Positions 61,515-64,000 of a stretch of 64,000 nt of DNA are shown piece by piece. The DNA is from Heliomicrobium modesticaldum Ice1. GTDB taxonomy: Bacteria > Bacillota > Desulfitobacteriia > Heliobacteriales > Heliobacteriaceae. Position 1 is the first letter of the stretch; each line of letters starts with the position of its first letter. The notes under the pieces are model-generated. The model did not search any database, had not been told where the DNA came from, and was given only the letters and a program-made list of their open reading frames with translations. The stretch covers positions 909,501-973,500 of the forward strand of contig NC_010337.2 of the NCBI RefSeq assembly GCF_000019165.1, read 5' to 3'. Made by a program: the position numbers and the translations under genes.

Positions 61515-64000
61515 TTCCTTCTACTCGCTCCTCGCTCAGTCGATTCCTTTCGCCGCCCTGCGCGCTTTGCGCTCCTTCTTTGCTGCTCTTTGTCCCCCGC
61601 TCATCACGTAGCAGCTCCCGCATGCTTGTCGATCGACCGACCGCCGCCGCCCCTCTGCGTTCATCGGCAAATTCCTCCCCGCCCCCGATCGCCTCCGCCT
61701 TATCAATCAGATCGACAAAACAGGTATAGCCGTCGCGGTGCACGATCAGCGTCGTCGTCACTTCGGGCGCCATGTGCTGCATCTTCTCATCGGGCACAGC
61801 AGCGATCAACTGCAGATTGAGCCGCTTAATCAGCCGCAGGCTCGTCTGGATCCGCTCCTCGTCCATCTTGTTGAAAGCCTCGTCGAAGACGACCAGCCGC
61901 ATCGTCTTGTTCGAACCGTACAGTTGGTAAAAAGACGCCAGGATGGTGATATAAAAAGGCGTCTGCGTCTCGCCGCCTGATTTTTCCCGCAACACCTGCG
62001 AAAACATATAGCGATTGCCCCGGCTTTCCACGGCGATGTCGAAGTCGAGGTAGCGCCGGTAATCGGTGAACTCCTCCTGATCGCCCGCATCACCCCGGAT
62101 CAAGCGTTCAAAGAGTTCATGCAGCACCGCTGCCTTGTCCTCCTGGTCCAGATCGAAGAGGGAGCCTCGTTCTCCCACATTCGGGTCCATGATCACATCG
62201 TAGAAGCGCTTGTACCGTTCACTCGCTTTGATCTCGAAGCGGTAATGGTCTTCTGAGAAGGGAAAATGCCGCAAAGCATGGTTTAACTCGCCGAACTCCC
62301 GCTTGGCTGAATGGATGGCCTCGCGCATCTTGAAGATAAAATGGGATTTGAACTCTTCCTCCGACTGAGCCAGCGCCTCCTGCAACTTCGCCTGGTAGGC
62401 GGGAATGTCTACCGATGCGATCTCTGTCAGCAGCGGCTGGTACTCCCCGTTGTCCCGGCCTTCCACATCGGCGTTGTAGTTGTACTCCTTGTTGTAATCC
62501 TTGCGGTAGTCCCGCAGCATTTGAAACTCCTGATCCCGTTTATTGGCGTTCCCCTTCTGATTGGTGATCAGATTCAATAACTTCGTCGCCGTGGCTTGTC
62601 CCGACCGTTCCGCCTCCCGCCAGCGCTCCTCCGCCCGGGGCAGCAATTCGGCCGGATAGGACAGGTTCCAGGCCCGCCAGTGTTCCTCAGCCTCGCGCAC
62701 CCGGTTTTGCAGGACCTGTTGTTCGTCAAAACACTCCTTCAGCCGGTTGTCTTTCAACGTCTTTTTCCCGTTTCGTTCCTTGCCCTCATCAGTCAACTCG
62801 TCCTGCCGTTTCCGCCAAAAATCGTATTCTTCCTTCAACCGCTCCACTTCGCGCTTGTCCAAACGCGCCAGTTCGCCCTGCTTTTCCTCGCGGTGCTGTT
62901 CCAGCGATGCGATTCGGGCTGGCAGCGCCAGATCGGGCGCCATCCGCGCATACTGCGAGGCCCGTTCGGCCAGGTTCCTCGTCCAGCCTTCGACGGCGGC
63001 CTTGCGCTTTGCCAGGGCCGTTCGCTTTTCCTCCAACTGGGCCAGTTCCTGCCGCTTGATCTCCAGCTGCCGCAGGATGGCCCGGGCGCCGATATAAGGG
63101 ACGGCATAGCGTTTCTCCGGGATCTGGCGCGCCACCAGGTTGTGGTAGGACATGCAACTCCGCGTCACCGCCATCGCGTGGCGGCGCAGGTCCTGCTCGT
63201 TCTCGGCTTGCATGACGCGCCCCAAGAGGTGATCGATGCGCGCCTGGATGATCGGGTTGTCCGTCTTCAGCACCATGGCCAGCGACCCCGCCTGAGCGCT
63301 GCCGCGATAGCGGGCCTCCTTCTCCGTGTCGACAAGGCCGACCCCCTCCACGGCATGGCGGCGCTTTTCCTGCTCATAAATGGAGAGCGCCTCGGCAAAG
63401 ACCTCGGGCCGCACCAGCAGGTCGAAGCGCTGCCTGTTCAGATAGCCTTCCACGGCGTTGCGCCATTCCTCGTCCTTTTCGTCGATCTCCATCTCTTCGC
63501 AGAAGATCCAAACAGGGGAACGGTCCCCAAGCCGCTCCTCCAGCAAGGCCTTTAAGTTCAGCACCTCTTTTTCGTAGACCCGCTGCTTCTTTTTCTCAAG
63601 ATCGTTGATCTGCCGCTGCAATTCATCCCGCTCGCCGTCCAGCGCCTTGAGCCGGTCCTCAATACGGCCCAAGGCTTTCGTGAAGCGGCTGTGCAGATCA
63701 GACAAAAACAGGCCCGCGTCCCGGAAGGCCTCTTCCTGCGCTTCGGCCTCGCTCAACGACTGGGGCGGCAGGGACGCCAGAAGATCGATCGTCTCCTGCA
63801 GGCGCTCCCGCTCTCCCACCTCAGGTGCCCATTGCCAGTGCTCGTCGCCGTCCCACCGCGCGAGATCCTCCAAAAGTACGATCTCCCGCCGGAGAAAATC
63901 CTTCAGCGCCTCCAACAGTTGGCTCTTCTCGCGGATCTCCCGGTTCGTGTTTCTGATCTCTTCTTTGAGCTCCTGCTCCTTTTTGTGAACGCCATGCTCC
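61396..64000 (-). CDS. jetC: Wadjet SMC-like ATPase JetC, 5' end outside the window
   Basis: 867 residues of a longer protein; the frame is open to the right edge. Long coiled coils surround a central hinge-like region. The C-terminal ATPase half has the ABC signature LREKSGGETQTPFY and Walker B LVVFDEAFNKMDEERI. The Walker A motif would be in the missing N-terminus. JetC is the loop-extruding motor of the JetABCD complex. jetA and jetB would be expected just past the right edge. The Glu/Arg/Gly-rich tail overlaps the jetD frame. Confidence 0.85.
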   Translation of the reverse strand, partial: EHGVHKKEQELKEEIRNTNREIREKSQLLEALKDFLRREIVLLEDLARWDGDEHWQWAPEVGERERLQETIDLLASLPPQSLSEAEAQEEAFRDAGLFLSDLHSRFTKALGRIEDRLKALDGERDELQRQINDLEKKKQRVYEKEVLNLKALLEERLGDRSPVWIFCEEMEIDEKDEEWRNAVEGYLNRQRFDLLVRPEVFAEALSIYEQEKRRHAVEGVGLVDTEKEARYRGSAQAGSLAMVLKTDNPIIQARIDHLLGRVMQAENEQDLRRHAMAVTRSCMSYHNLVARQIPEKRYAVPYIGARAILRQLEIKRQELAQLEEKRTALAKRKAAVEGWTRNLAERASQYARMAPDLALPARIASLEQHREEKQGELARLDKREVERLKEEYDFWRKRQDELTDEGKERNGKKTLKDNRLKECFDEQQVLQNRVREAEEHWRAWNLSYPAELLPRAEERWREAERSGQATATKLLNLITNQKGNANKRDQEFQMLRDYRKDYNKEYNYNADVEGRDNGEYQPLLTEIASVDIPAYQAKLQEALAQSEEEFKSHFIFKMREAIHSAKREFGELNHALRHFPFSEDHYRFEIKASERYKRFYDVIMDPNVGERGSLFDLDQEDKAAVLHELFERLIRGDAGDQEEFTDYRRYLDFDIAVESRGNRYMFSQVLREKSGGETQTPFYITILASFYQLYGSNKTMRLVVFDEAFNKMDEERIQTSLRLIKRLNLQLIAAVPDEKMQHMAPEVTTTLIVHRDGYTCFVDLIDKAEAIGGGEEFADERRGAAAVGRSTSMRELLRDERGTKSSKEGAQSAQGGERNRLSEERVEGNGEGEDPVFDPKPRKVRREERSGKQQVSAQDTLFALEEV

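Overview
The window looks like chromosome of an anaerobic, spore-forming, high-GC Firmicute (class Clostridia). Spore genes are spread across it: a spo0F phosphorelay receiver, an rpoE-pyrG-spo0F-fba backbone in the order known from Bacillus, a spoVAC-spoVAD-spoVAEb operon with DUF421 and DUF1657 partners, a YhcN/YlaJ-type lipoprotein, an H-type small acid-soluble spore protein and an AbrB/SpoVT-like regulator. An electron-bifurcating type [FeFe] hydrogenase, a 2[4Fe-4S] ferredoxin and the absence of respiratory genes fit an anaerobe. A member of or near the Heliobacteriaceae/Peptococcales is my inference; no marker here settles it. There are no rRNA or tRNA genes and no CRISPR array that I can see. 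Layout, left to right. 1-11,000: mostly minus-strand housekeeping genes (fba, spo0F, Yip1-like membrane protein, sppA, alr, FemX-like transferase, pyrG, rpoE, argS, DUF1934). 11,200-22,200: sensing and sugar genes (Crp/Fnr regulator overlapping speD, an unusual soluble chemotaxis-type protein, a histidine kinase-response regulator pair, a LysR regulator facing a YeiH-type exporter, galE, a DHH phosphoesterase, a remnant of a [NiFe]-hydrogenase large subunit, a zinc-ribbon protein). 22,200-27,500: the spoVA-DUF421-DUF1657 cassette, ferredoxin and AbrB-type regulator. 27,700-37,100: an unknown TIM-barrel protein, a 14-residue-repeat coiled-coil protein, gltD and gltB, a YaiI-family protein. 37,200-51,800: DNA repair, RNA methylation, two deacetylase-type proteins, the hydrogenase operon with a fused NuoE-NuoF subunit, a potassium channel, an iron alcohol dehydrogenase and a two-module ThyX. 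51,800-56,300: an msrB remnant, glnS, pdxK, sspH and an EamA transporter. 56,400-64,000: a defence island with an AAA ATPase plus subtilisin-like protease pair (ietAS type) directly downstream of Wadjet jetC and jetD; jetC runs off the right edge. Two themes stand out. First, the right-hand end is an anti-mobile-element island of two systems, one of them more AT-rich than its surroundings. Second, short tandem repeats with units of about 12-50 bp recur across the window, very often at or just after the stop codon of a gene (pyrG, sppA, argS, gltB, the ferredoxin, the DUF421 gene and the AbrB gene). The same process seems to occur inside coding sequence when the unit is a multiple of three (coiled-coil protein, hydrogenase linker). 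Small decayed gene fragments ([NiFe] hydrogenase, msrB, an amidohydrolase) show ongoing gene loss.
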